Of a DNA stretch of 8,871 nucleotides, positions 1 through 6,873 are shown in pieces. The first letter of the stretch is position 1; the number at the start of each line of letters is the position of its first letter. Origin of the DNA: Spirochaetota bacterium (GTDB lineage Bacteria > Spirochaetota > JAGLSM01); contig JAGLSM010000059.1 of assembly GCA_023135745.1 (NCBI GenBank), forward strand, positions 1 to 8,871, in the 5' to 3' direction. A program made the position numbers and the translations under genes. The notes beneath the pieces were generated by a model that ran no database searches, was not told the DNA's origin, and saw only the letters and a list, made by a program, of their open reading frames with translations.

Positions 1-2
1 GG

Positions 3-302
3 CATGGTGATACATTTGAAATTCCTCAAGGATATCAGCATATCGCGGAAAGTGAAGCATGTAAGAATCAGGGGTTTATATCGAATGACGGCAGGGTAAC
101 GGCGCTTCAGTTTCATCTGGAATCTTCAATAAAGAGTATAAATAATCTGATAAAAAATGCTGCTTCGGATTTAACTCCAGGAGATTATGTTCAAAATGCC
201 GAGGAAATTATTAATAAATCTGAAATCTATCTGACAGGTATCAGTAAAACTCTTAATACAATGATGAATAGAATAGAAGAAATCTACAATGGATCAAACT
301 GA
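3..302 (+). CDS. Class I glutamine amidotransferase, C-terminal fragment (5' end outside window)
   Basis: An open frame runs from the left edge to a TGA at 300-302, giving 99 residues with no start in view. The fragment contains HGDTF near its first residues, then SEACKNQGF (about residues 17-25) and LQFHLES (about 35-41). These match the C-terminal part of class I glutamine amidotransferases related to the GMP-synthase amidotransferase domain, where the HxE pair (here H38 and E40 of the fragment) completes the Cys-His-Glu triad that releases ammonia from glutamine. The nucleophile cysteine would lie upstream of the window. The last 50 or so residues are helical and charged, as in stand-alone members of this family. 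The acceptor substrate cannot be told. The gene converges on the rubredoxin gene, and the two 3' ends share 19 bases. Confidence 0.8.
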   Translation, partial: HGDTFEIPQGYQHIAESEACKNQGFISNDGRVTALQFHLESSIKSINNLIKNAASDLTPGDYVQNAEEIINKSEIYLTGISKTLNTMMNRIEEIYNGSN

Positions 303-442
303 TCCGTCCCGACGTAGCAAATAGGACAGACCCAGTCTGACGGCAGTGCGGAGAATTCTGTTCCGGGAGCGGCCCCGTTGTCAGGGGCACCTTTTTCAGG
401 GTCGTATATGTACCCGCAGTTAACACAAATATATTTATCCAT
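284..442 (-). CDS. Rubredoxin
   Basis: A 52-residue protein that starts [15 protein letters not shown] and ends in TAG at 284-286. It carries both rubredoxin knuckles, C6-x2-C9 and C39-x2-C42, which bind one iron through four cysteines. Family landmarks are also present: Y11, Y13-D14-P15, [13 protein letters not shown], and DQF close to the C-terminus. Rubredoxins are small soluble one-electron carriers, typical of anaerobes, that serve rubrerythrins, oxidoreductases and similar partners. The residue after C42 is tyrosine (CPICYVG), where most rubredoxins have glycine. The ATG follows the cysE stop codon with no gap; an AGGA inside the cysE 3' end, 11 bases upstream, is the only visible ribosome-binding sequence, so translation is probably coupled to cysE. 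It is the last gene of the operon, and its tail overlaps the convergent amidotransferase gene. Confidence 0.93.
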   Translation of the reverse strand: MDKYICVNCGYIYDPEKGAPDNGAAPGTEFSALPSDWVCPICYVGTDQFDPL

Positions 443-1354
443 TTAATTTATAATCCTGTTTCCTCTTGATTCTAATACTTTTGCTCCCGGAGGCACTGAC
501 TTAGTGATCCATGTATTTCCGCCGATGATGGCGCCTTTTCCAACTACAGTATTTCCCCCAAGGATTGTTGCGTTAGCATAGATTATTACATCATCCTCGA
601 TATCCGGGTGTCTTTTTTTTCCTTTTAATGGTTCCCCGGATTTATCAAATGGAGACAGGGCGCCAAGGGTCACTCCCTGATATATTTTGACATTATTGCC
701 AATGGTACAGGTTTCACCAATTACAACTCCGGTGCCATGGTCGATAAAAAAGTATGATCCGATTGTTGCACCCGGATTAATGTCTATCCCGGTCCTTGAG
801 TGAGCTCTCTCAGACATGATTCTTGGAATTATTGGAACATCCTGTTTGTACAATAAATTAGCTATACGGTAGGTGGCAACTGCTTCAAGATAGGGATAGC
901 TCAGGACTATAGCCTCTTTTGAATAAGATGCAGGATCTCCTTTAAGACCTGCCTGAATATCTGTCATCAGAGTTTTCCTAATTGACGGAAGTGATTCTAT
1001 CAGATGTATAGCGATTTGTTCACCCCTGGATCCACAGTCACAATTTTCACAGGTATGAGTACCGCAGTGATATAAAAAAATATCCTTAATCTGTTTCGCA
1101 AGTCCTACTCCTGTAGATCTGAGAATATTGGCCAGATAAAAGTTTAATTCCGAGGCTGTGATTTTTTCTTTACTAAAAGCTCCCGGGAACAATACTGACA
1201 GCATATTGTCCAGGAGTTCAAAAATTGTATTACGTCCGGAGATATTGAGGCCTTCATCAGTATCTATATGAAAGCTCTCAATAATATCCTGTTCTATCCT
1301 GTTTACTACATCAGGAAGCGATTTGTTTATCCATTCACTTATACTCACGGACAT
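443..1354 (-). CDS. cysE: Serine O-acetyltransferase, EpsC/long-N-terminus type
   Basis: Transfers acetyl from acetyl-CoA to L-serine, giving the O-acetylserine used by CysK two genes upstream. The protein has 303 residues. An N-terminal helical region (about 1-180) is followed by a left-handed beta-helix of hexapeptide repeats (about 185-290). AHSRTGIDINPGATIG (184-199), DHGTGVVIGE (205-214), KRHPDIEDD (247-255) and the GGNTWITKSVPPG end match the family. D191 and H206 align with the catalytic Asp/His pair, and H249 with the conserved substrate-binding His. The N-terminal region has a cluster H96-C97, H100, C102, C105, C107. The C-terminus is RIIN rather than ending in the isoleucine that docks into CysK in the E. 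coli complex, so that contact is uncertain. It starts 16 bases after metY. The AGAAGG sequence sits only 1 base before the ATG but 7 bases before a GTG at codon 3 (1348), so that GTG may be the true start. Confidence 0.93.
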   Translation of the reverse strand: MSVSISEWINKSLPDVVNRIEQDIIESFHIDTDEGLNISGRNTIFELLDNMLSVLFPGAFSKEKITASELNFYLANILRSTGVGLAKQIKDIFLYHCGTHTCENCDCGSRGEQIAIHLIESLPSIRKTLMTDIQAGLKGDPASYSKEAIVLSYPYLEAVATYRIANLLYKQDVPIIPRIMSERAHSRTGIDINPGATIGSYFFIDHGTGVVIGETCTIGNNVKIYQGVTLGALSPFDKSGEPLKGKKRHPDIEDDVIIYANATILGGNTVVGKGAIIGGNTWITKSVPPGAKVLESRGNRIIN

Positions 1355-1370
1355 ACCTTCTTCAGTATTT

Positions 1371-2660
1371 TTAACCTACGGCAGCTTTTATTGCCTGATT
1401 AATATCGGCAATTATATCATCGATATTTTCAAGACCTACCGATAGCCTTATCAATTCAGGTTCTATTCCTGCTGCTTTTTGTGCTTCCTCGCTGAGCTGA
1501 GAATGCGTAGTGCTGGAAGGATGAATAGCCAGACTTTTCGCGTCACCAACATTCGCTACATGGGAAAAGAGCTTCAGACTATTGATGAGTTTTTCTCCTG
1601 CATCCTTGCCTTTTTTAAGACCAAATACCACCATCCCGCCAAAACCTTTTTTAAGGTACTTTTTTGCCGCAGTATGAGTCTTATGAGAATCAATACCGGG
1701 ATATCGTACCCACTCCACTTCCGGATGTTTTACAAGGTGTTGGGCGACCTTCATCGCGTTTTCAGAATGTCTCTGCATCCTTAAATGCAGTGTCTCAAGT
1801 CCTTGTAAGAACATCCATGCGTTATCGGGAGATATACATGCGCCAAGGTTTCTAAGGGGAACCAGTCTCATTCTTAATATAAAAGCAAGAGGGTTGAGTT
1901 CACCCAAATCATGGGCGTATCTTAAGCCGTGATAACTTGAATCCGGTTCATTATACAGGGAAAATTTCTTATCAGTCCAGTCAAATTTTCCTGAGTCAAC
2001 AACTATTCCCCCGATGCCGGTTCCATGGCCTCCAATCCATTTTGTAAGAGAATGGACTACAATATCAGCTCCGTGTTCAAGAGGTCGAAGCAGATAAGGA
2101 GTAGTAAATGTAGAGTCGACAATCAGAGGCAAATGATGACGATGCGCTACCTCGGCAATTTTTTCTATATCGGAAACATTTAGTGCGGGATTATCAATGG
2201 TTTCGATATAAACGGCTCTGGTTTTTTCATTGATTGCTTTTTCAAAATTTTCAGGATCAATTGGATCAACAAAGTTCACCTTTATATTAAATTGCGGCAG
2301 AATGTCGTTTAGCATTGTATAAGTTCCGCCGTATAGATTATTCGCTGAAACCACTTCATCTCCGGCTTTACAGATATTTATTATTGAATAAAAAATCGCT
2401 GAAGTTCCGGATGCAAGAGCAAGGGCTGCAGCTCCGCCTTCCATAGCCGCAACGCGTTTTTCAAGGATATCCTGTGTAGGATTGCCCAGCCTTGTATAGA
2501 TATTGCCAGGTTCCTTTAAGGCAAAAAGGTTGGCCGCATGCTCTGTGTTTTTAAACAGGTAGGAGCTTGTTCTATACACAGGCACAGCTCTGCTTAGAGT
2601 ATCTCCGGCTTCTTCCTGTCCGGCATGAAGAGCCAGTGTCTCAAGTTTATAATCGTTCAT
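1371..2660 (-). CDS. metY: O-acetylhomoserine sulfhydrylase (PLP, Cys/Met metabolism family)
   Basis: Forms homocysteine from O-acetylhomoserine and sulfide, the direct sulfhydrylation route to methionine. The 429-residue length is normal for MetY and longer than typical cystathionine synthases or lyases. Motifs in order: LALHAGQE (9-16), YTRLGNPTQ (55-63), the SGTSAI phosphate-binding region (84-89), ETIDNP (153-158), VDSTFTTPYL (181-190) with D182 for the PLP pyridine nitrogen, and SLTKWIGGHG (204-213) with K207 as the PLP lysine. The C-terminal VANVGDAKSLAIHPSSTTH (368-386) is characteristic of MetY. GGAGGA lies 5 bases before the ATG, and the gene starts 25 bases after cysK. Some MetY enzymes also use O-acetylserine, so overlap with CysK activity is possible. 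No metX or metA homologue is in view to supply its substrate. Confidence 0.94.
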   Translation of the reverse strand: MNDYKLETLALHAGQEEAGDTLSRAVPVYRTSSYLFKNTEHAANLFALKEPGNIYTRLGNPTQDILEKRVAAMEGGAAALALASGTSAIFYSIINICKAGDEVVSANNLYGGTYTMLNDILPQFNIKVNFVDPIDPENFEKAINEKTRAVYIETIDNPALNVSDIEKIAEVAHRHHLPLIVDSTFTTPYLLRPLEHGADIVVHSLTKWIGGHGTGIGGIVVDSGKFDWTDKKFSLYNEPDSSYHGLRYAHDLGELNPLAFILRMRLVPLRNLGACISPDNAWMFLQGLETLHLRMQRHSENAMKVAQHLVKHPEVEWVRYPGIDSHKTHTAAKKYLKKGFGGMVVFGLKKGKDAGEKLINSLKLFSHVANVGDAKSLAIHPSSTTHSQLSEEAQKAAGIEPELIRLSVGLENIDDIIADINQAIKAAVG

Positions 2661-2685
2661 TATTGTCCTCCGATTTTAATTTTAT

Positions 2686-3609
2686 CTAATTATTAAATAA
2701 CCAGGTACTAAGATACCTTTCACCTGTATCACAGGCAATGGTAACAATTACTTTCCCTTTGTTTTCCTGTCTTTGAGCCAATTTTAATGAGGCACAGATA
2801 TTAGCTCCGGTTGAAATACCCGACATAATACCTTCTTTTTTTGCGAGTAGTCTTGCCGTTTCTCCTGCTTCCTCATCGCCTATTTTAATTATTTCATCTA
2901 CAATATCAAGATTCATTACCTCGGGAATAAAGCCGGCGCCAATTCCCTGTATTTTATGTTTTCCGGGTTTTTCACCTGATAGAACCGGTGAGCCGGCCGG
3001 TTCAACAGCAACAATTTTTATGGCCGGATTCTTTTCCTTTAAAAAGGCTCCTGCTCCGGTGATTGTACCGCCTGTACCAACTCCTGCTACAAATATATCA
3101 ATATTCCCACCGGTATCTTCCCATATTTCAGGACCGGTAGTTTTTTTATGAATTTCAGGATTCTCTTTATTGTTAAACTGCATCGGCATAAAGGACCCGG
3201 GTGTATCTCTGACAAGTTCCTGAGCTTTCAATATGGCTCCATTCATCCCTTGGTTGCCGGGAGTGAGCACAAGTTCTGCACCGAGAGCTCTCAGCATTTT
3301 TTGTCTTTCCACGCTCATAGTGTCCGGCATGGTAAGAATTACACGATAACCTTTTGACGCGCATATATAGGCAAGAGCGATTCCTGTGTTACCGCTTGTA
3401 GGTTCGATAATTACCGGGTTTTCTGACAGAACTCCTGAATCCTCGGCCTCTTTTATCATGGAATATGCAATCCTGTCCTTGATACTTGACATCGGATTGA
3501 AAAACTCAAGTTTTAATAATAATTCCGCATCAAGTTTTTTATCAATACGATTGATTCTTAAGAGAGGAGTCTTTCCAATGAGGTCAGTTATGTTTTCAGC
3601 TATTTTCAT
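2686..3609 (-). CDS. cysK: Cysteine synthase (O-acetylserine sulfhydrylase)
   Basis: PLP enzyme that makes L-cysteine from O-acetylserine and sulfide. The 307 residues cover the whole fold-type II enzyme. LIGKTPLLRIN is at 10-20. NPMSSIKDR (38-46) holds the PLP lysine K44. TSGNTG (71-76) is the substrate carboxylate loop, GVGTGGTITG (176-185) the PLP phosphate loop, and SGISTGAN (263-270) and DTGERYLST (294-302) close the active site. GGAG is 8 bases before the ATG. It lies 44 bases after the Rrf2 gene, the widest gap in the operon, and 25 bases before metY. CysK versus the CysM-type isozyme cannot be proven by eye; the general sequence and the serine acetyltransferase in the same operon favour CysK. 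Confidence 0.94.
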   Translation of the reverse strand: MKIAENITDLIGKTPLLRINRIDKKLDAELLLKLEFFNPMSSIKDRIAYSMIKEAEDSGVLSENPVIIEPTSGNTGIALAYICASKGYRVILTMPDTMSVERQKMLRALGAELVLTPGNQGMNGAILKAQELVRDTPGSFMPMQFNNKENPEIHKKTTGPEIWEDTGGNIDIFVAGVGTGGTITGAGAFLKEKNPAIKIVAVEPAGSPVLSGEKPGKHKIQGIGAGFIPEVMNLDIVDEIIKIGDEEAGETARLLAKKEGIMSGISTGANICASLKLAQRQENKGKVIVTIACDTGERYLSTWLFNN

Positions 3610-3632
3610 ATTGAGTTCTCCATTAATTAATT

Positions 3633-3662
3633 TTAATAATACCTTGAAAACTGCTATTTCAA
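3633..3662 (-). promoter_or_regulatory. Weak candidate internal promoter/operator before cysK
   Basis: On the minus strand, TTGAAA (3662-3657) is followed either after 15 bases by TATTAT (3641-3636) or after 18 bases by TATTAA (3638-3633). TTGAAA also pairs with TTTCAA seven bases downstream, a small inverted repeat that straddles the rrf2 stop codon. The spacings are not ideal and the region is simply AT-rich, so this is a tentative site. If real it would let cysK, metY, cysE and rubredoxin be expressed separately from the Fe-S genes. Confidence 0.25.
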
Positions 3663-4085
3663 AAAAGCTATTTTTTTTTCCGCTGTAGTAACTATATCAG
3701 ATAATCTTGTTTTTGTGAGATAAGAGGAAAGATTATCCTGCATTTCTTTGTAAAAATTAATTGTTTCGCATTTACCCGTTCTGCTGCAGGATGCCGGATT
3801 AGTTGCGCAGTCTACAAGATTAATAGGGCCGTCAATAGCATAGAAAACTTCAAAAATTGTTATATCTTCAGGAGATTTTCCCAGTTGATATCCTCCGACC
3901 GAACCTTTGGAGCTATGGACCAGACCGGCATTTTTTAACAGTCTGAATAAACTTTCGAGATATTTTTTTGAGATTTCCTGATCCCGGGCAATTTCTTTTA
4001 AAGATAAAGGCTTGCCTGAATAATTCATGGCTATGTAGATAAGGGATCTAAGCGCGTATCTAATTCCTGTTGATATTTTTATCAT
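3654..4085 (-). CDS. Rrf2-family transcriptional regulator (IscR/CymR-like)
   Basis: DNA-binding regulator of 143 residues. MIKISTGIRYALRSLIYIA opens the N-terminal winged helix of the Rrf2 family. ISKKYLESLFRLLKNAGLVHSS (38-59) contains the recognition helix, and KGSVGGYQL (60-68) is the wing. C93, C100 and C106 (spacing x6, x5) fall where IscR binds its Fe-S cluster. The residue that would match the fourth, histidine ligand of E. coli IscR (three after the last cysteine) is I109, so ligation may differ. Two candidate roles are Fe-S sensing as in IscR, or cysteine-status control with CysK as in CymR. The gene sits between Fe-S/NAD genes and sulfur-assimilation genes, which fits either. Its start is supported by GAGG 6 bases upstream, overlapping the nadA stop. 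An A9 tract lies near the 3' end at 3671-3679. Confidence 0.9.
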   Translation of the reverse strand: MIKISTGIRYALRSLIYIAMNYSGKPLSLKEIARDQEISKKYLESLFRLLKNAGLVHSSKGSVGGYQLGKSPEDITIFEVFYAIDGPINLVDCATNPASCSRTGKCETINFYKEMQDNLSSYLTKTRLSDIVTTAEKKIAFLK

Positions 4086-4093
4086 TTAAATCC

Positions 4094-4996
4094 TCAATTT
4101 AGAGCCATCATTTTGTCAATCGGAATCAATGCCTTTTCGATTAATTCATTATCGAGATGTATTTGATGTTCGTCGTTTTCAAGGGCGTTCAGAACCTTTT
4201 GCAGAGTAATTTTTTTCATATTAGGACATATCGATATATCAGATGCCATCTTAAAAGTCTTGCCATTGTTGAGTTTTCTCAGCTGATGAATAATACCGTT
4301 CTCAGTAGCGATTATGAATGACCGGGTTTCCGAGTCTCTGCAATAATCAACAATCTGTCCGGTACTTCCTATGAAATCGGCCATATCCCTTACAGGCTTT
4401 GAAGCCTCCGGATGAACTAAAACTTTGGCTTGCGGATATTGCTCTTTTTTTTCAATTATGTTTTGGGTTGTTATACGCTGATGTGTCGGGCAAAAGCCGG
4501 GCCATAGTATCATTTCTCTTCCGGATTTATCCATTACATATTGGCCAAGGTGTTTGTCCGGGACAAAGATAATTTTTTTATCCTTTGGTATTGATTCGAT
4601 GACCTTAATGGCATTTGAAGATGTACAGCAGATATCGCTTTCGGCTTTGACTTCCGCTGTAGTGTTGACATAACATACAACAACTGAACCGGGATGTTCT
4701 TTTTTCATATTTCTAAGGTCTTCCGCGTTTATCATATCAGCCATTGGACATCCCGCGTATTTATCGGGAAGAAGTACCATTTTGGCCGGGTTGAGAAGTT
4801 TGGCGCTTTCGGCCATAAAGCGGACGCCGCAAAAAATTATTCTGTCTGCATTTGTCTCAGCAGCTTGTATACATAAACCCAGAGAATCGCCGACATAGTC
4901 CCCGATGTCCTGTATATCGCCCGGTTGATAACAATGGGCAAGAATGACCGCGTTACGTTCTTTTTTTAACTCATTTATTTTTTTTACTATATCCAT
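4094..4996 (-). CDS. nadA: Quinolinate synthase A
   Basis: Condenses iminoaspartate with dihydroxyacetone phosphate to quinolinate in de novo NAD synthesis, using an oxygen-sensitive [4Fe-4S] cluster. With the start chosen here the protein has 300 residues, usual for the short form. Landmarks include AHCYQPGDIQDIGDYVGDS, FCGVRFMAESAK, VCYVNTTAEVKA and PDKHLG. The three cluster cysteines are C83 (AGCPM), C169 (GFCPTH) and C257 (ICPNM), close to the positions in structurally studied short NadA proteins. The frame stays open to an upstream ATG at 5041, which would overlap nifU by 26 bases. The ATG at 4996 is preferred because AGGA stands 7 bases before it and the protein then begins at the normal family start. 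It follows nifU by 19 bases. No nadB or nadC is in view. Confidence 0.95.
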   Translation of the reverse strand: MDIVKKINELKKERNAVILAHCYQPGDIQDIGDYVGDSLGLCIQAAETNADRIIFCGVRFMAESAKLLNPAKMVLLPDKYAGCPMADMINAEDLRNMKKEHPGSVVVCYVNTTAEVKAESDICCTSSNAIKVIESIPKDKKIIFVPDKHLGQYVMDKSGREMILWPGFCPTHQRITTQNIIEKKEQYPQAKVLVHPEASKPVRDMADFIGSTGQIVDYCRDSETRSFIIATENGIIHQLRKLNNGKTFKMASDISICPNMKKITLQKVLNALENDEHQIHLDNELIEKALIPIDKMMALN

Positions 4997-5015
4997 ATTA
5001 TTGTCCTGTTTGTTT

Positions 5016-5627
5016 TTAGCCGTATAAATGTTTGTAGTCATGAAGAAGCTCTTCGGCCCTTGGTTTGCATTTTCCGCAGACAGTACCTATTTTTGTTTCA
5101 TACTGAAGTTCCTGATAGTTTTTTACTCCGCCTTTTACAGCTTTTTCAATATCCTTATCTGTAACATTCATACAGTGACATATAACGGTCGCCTTTTCTT
5201 CTTCAATCCTGTTTTCCTGATCTGTTTTTTTATAATAATCTTCAATCGCGGATCTAAGAGCCTTATCTCCAAGAACTGAACAGTGTATCTTGACAGCTGG
5301 AAGTCCGTTTAGCTTGGCTGTTATATCCTTCGGTTTAATGTGATAGGCTTCTTTAAGAGGCATTCCTTTAACCATTTCAGAAAGAATGGATGTGCTTGCT
5401 ATGGCGCTTGCGCATCCGTAAGTCTTCCATCGGCAGTCGGTGATGATTCCGTCAGAAACTTTAATCAGAATCAGCATCTGATCACCGCATTTAATATCTC
5501 CTACAAGACCCTCTCCGTCCGCATCACTTTTTTCATCGCCGAGCAGAACGTTTTTAGGGTTCATGAAGTGTTCTTTTACAGTGTCTGAATACATCCAGTC
5601 CATTTGTTGGCCCGTTGTGTTACTCAT
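5016..5627 (-). CDS. nifU: NifU-type Fe-S scaffold: IscU domain plus Bfd-like [2Fe-2S] domain, no Nfu domain
   Basis: Scaffold on which the desulfurase encoded just upstream assembles Fe-S clusters. It has 203 residues. The IscU domain (about 12-135) holds C47 in KCGDQ with D49, C72 in YGCASAIASTS and C116 in KIHCSVLG, the usual three cysteines and the aspartate. After a charged linker, a Bfd-like domain (about 146-198) has C150-x-C152 and C184-x2-C187, ligands for a stable [2Fe-2S] cluster as in NifU. Full nitrogen-fixation NifU has a third, C-terminal Nfu domain (CxxC), which is absent here; the protein ends at LYG with TAA. The start overlaps the nifS stop as ATGA, with GGGAGG 6 bases upstream. 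General rather than nitrogenase-specific Fe-S assembly is likely, since no nif structural genes are seen. Confidence 0.93.
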   Translation of the reverse strand: MSNTTGQQMDWMYSDTVKEHFMNPKNVLLGDEKSDADGEGLVGDIKCGDQMLILIKVSDGIITDCRWKTYGCASAIASTSILSEMVKGMPLKEAYHIKPKDITAKLNGLPAVKIHCSVLGDKALRSAIEDYYKKTDQENRIEEEKATVICHCMNVTDKDIEKAVKGGVKNYQELQYETKIGTVCGKCKPRAEELLHDYKHLYG

Positions 5628-6811
5628 TTTTTACCTCCCGAGTATAGCGTAGACATACTTCGTATGTTTTTTATTATTCCTTCGAGTTTTTCTAAAACAT
5701 AGTCAATTTCATCTTCTGTGGTTTCTCTTCCAAGGCTGAATCTTATCGATCCATGTGCCATTTCTGCTCCGAGGCCGGTTGCCATCAAGACATAGGATGG
5801 TTCGAGTGTTCTGGTCGCGCATGCTGAACCTGTTGATATTGCAATTCCCTGCATATCAAGGTAGAGCAGGCTTGCCTCTCCTTCTGCTCCCGCGAAAGAA
5901 ACATTCAGTGTATTCGGCAATACCTTGTCAGGATGACCATTAAAACTAACATCAGGTATTGTCTTTTCTATGCCTTCTTTAAGCCTGTTTCTAAGTGCCT
6001 TATATTTTATAGAGTATTCTGTAATATCGTTCTTAATTATTTCAGCTGTTTTTCCAAATCCTGAAATGCCCATTGTATTAATGGTGCCTGCCCGCCATCC
6101 GGATTCCTGGTGGCCTCCGTGTATGAGGGGGCTCAACGGGCTTCCTTTTTTTACGTACAAAGCGGCTACTCCTTTGGGACCGTATATCTTATGGGATGAA
6201 AGAGTGAGGTAATCAATATCAAGATCAGCAACGTCTACAGGTATTTTACCAACTGCCTGGACAGCATCGGTATGAAAAAGGGCTCCCCTGGAATGGGCAA
6301 TCTCTGACATTTTTTTAATGTTCTGGATTGTTCCAATTTCGTTATTTGCCATCATAATAGAGACAAGAGCTGTTTTTTCAGATATAAGTTCTGATAGAGA
6401 ATCAGGGTTAATAATTCCGAATTTATCGACTTTTAAAAATTTTACATCAATACCGTAATCGGAAAGATATTTTACAGTTTCAAGAACACAAGGGTGTTCT
6501 ATAACACTTGTAATTATTTCTTTTCGACCCTTTGGGAATCCGTAAGATTGTTTTCCAGGGAAAGCTATCATTTTTAATACAGTATTGTTTGACTCCGACC
6601 CTCCACCTGTAAAAATAATCTCAGACGGATCGGCATTTATTAATGATGCTACATTTTTTCTCGCGTTTTTAATCAGGTGTCCTGCTGCTCTACCAAAGGT
6701 GTGCATACTTGATGCGTTACCATATATGTCAAATATCTCCTGAATATGTTTTTTTACCTCAGGAAGAAGGGGTGTTGTCGCGTTATTGTCAAGATAGACG
6801 GTTCGATTCAT
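5624..6811 (-). CDS. nifS: Group I cysteine desulfurase (NifS/IscS type)
   Basis: PLP enzyme that takes sulfur from L-cysteine as a persulfide and hands it to the scaffold, releasing alanine. It has 395 residues, full length. YLDNNATTPL (6-15) is the family N-terminus. GGGSESNN (69-76) binds PLP phosphate, EHP (105-107) has the ring-stacking H106, HTDAVQ (180-185) supplies D182 and Q185, and SSHKIYGPKG (205-214) holds the PLP lysine K208. The persulfide cysteine C331 lies in STGSACATRTLEPS, an extended group I loop. GAGG is 7 bases before the ATG. The gene heads the operon behind a strong promoter and overlaps nifU by 4 bases. NifS versus IscS cannot be settled from sequence alone; pairing with a NifU-type scaffold favours the NifS name. 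Confidence 0.95.
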   Translation of the reverse strand: MNRTVYLDNNATTPLLPEVKKHIQEIFDIYGNASSMHTFGRAAGHLIKNARKNVASLINADPSEIIFTGGGSESNNTVLKMIAFPGKQSYGFPKGRKEIITSVIEHPCVLETVKYLSDYGIDVKFLKVDKFGIINPDSLSELISEKTALVSIMMANNEIGTIQNIKKMSEIAHSRGALFHTDAVQAVGKIPVDVADLDIDYLTLSSHKIYGPKGVAALYVKKGSPLSPLIHGGHQESGWRAGTINTMGISGFGKTAEIIKNDITEYSIKYKALRNRLKEGIEKTIPDVSFNGHPDKVLPNTLNVSFAGAEGEASLLYLDMQGIAISTGSACATRTLEPSYVLMATGLGAEMAHGSIRFSLGRETTEDEIDYVLEKLEGIIKNIRSMSTLYSGGKK

Positions 6812-6822
6812 AACGATACCTC

Positions 6823-6846
6823 ATTACCTAGTGTTTCTATAGGAAT
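6823..6846 (-). promoter_or_regulatory. Candidate operator over the nifS transcription start
   Basis: Read on the minus strand, ATTCCTA (6846-6840) and TAGGTAAT (6830-6823) form an imperfect inverted repeat with a 9-base spacer. The CCTA/TAGG core is exact. The site begins inside the -10 box and covers the expected transcription start, an effective place for a repressor. A second overlapping small repeat, CTATA-ATTCC-TATAG (6851-6837), shares the same bases. Rrf2 proteins bind AT-rich interrupted palindromes of about this size, so the operon's own Rrf2 protein is the natural candidate. This is inference from position and symmetry only. Confidence 0.4.
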
Positions 6847-6873
6847 TATAGTATCCGCATGGGAATTTTTCAA
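6845..6873 (-). promoter_or_regulatory. Sigma-70-type promoter of the nifS-to-rubredoxin operon
   Basis: On the minus strand, TTGAAA (6873-6868) is followed by exactly 17 bases and a perfect TATAAT (6850-6845). Transcription would start near 6838, giving a leader of about 27 bases that contains the GAGG ribosome-binding site of nifS. Such a leader is too short for a riboswitch, so control is more likely at the operator. Confidence 0.8.

Noticed and set aside
1479..1855. Plus-strand frames opposite metY
   Set aside because: They are antisense to well-conserved MetY coding sequence and show no protein-family features.
4997..5041. NadA beginning at the upstream ATG (5041), adding 15 residues
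   Set aside because: It would overlap nifU by 26 bases and has no good ribosome-binding site, while the ATG at 4996 has AGGA at 7 bases and gives the usual NadA N-terminus.
6812..6838. Riboswitch or T-box leader for cysteine or methionine genes
   Set aside because: The leader after the predicted start is only about 27 bases, too short for such elements.
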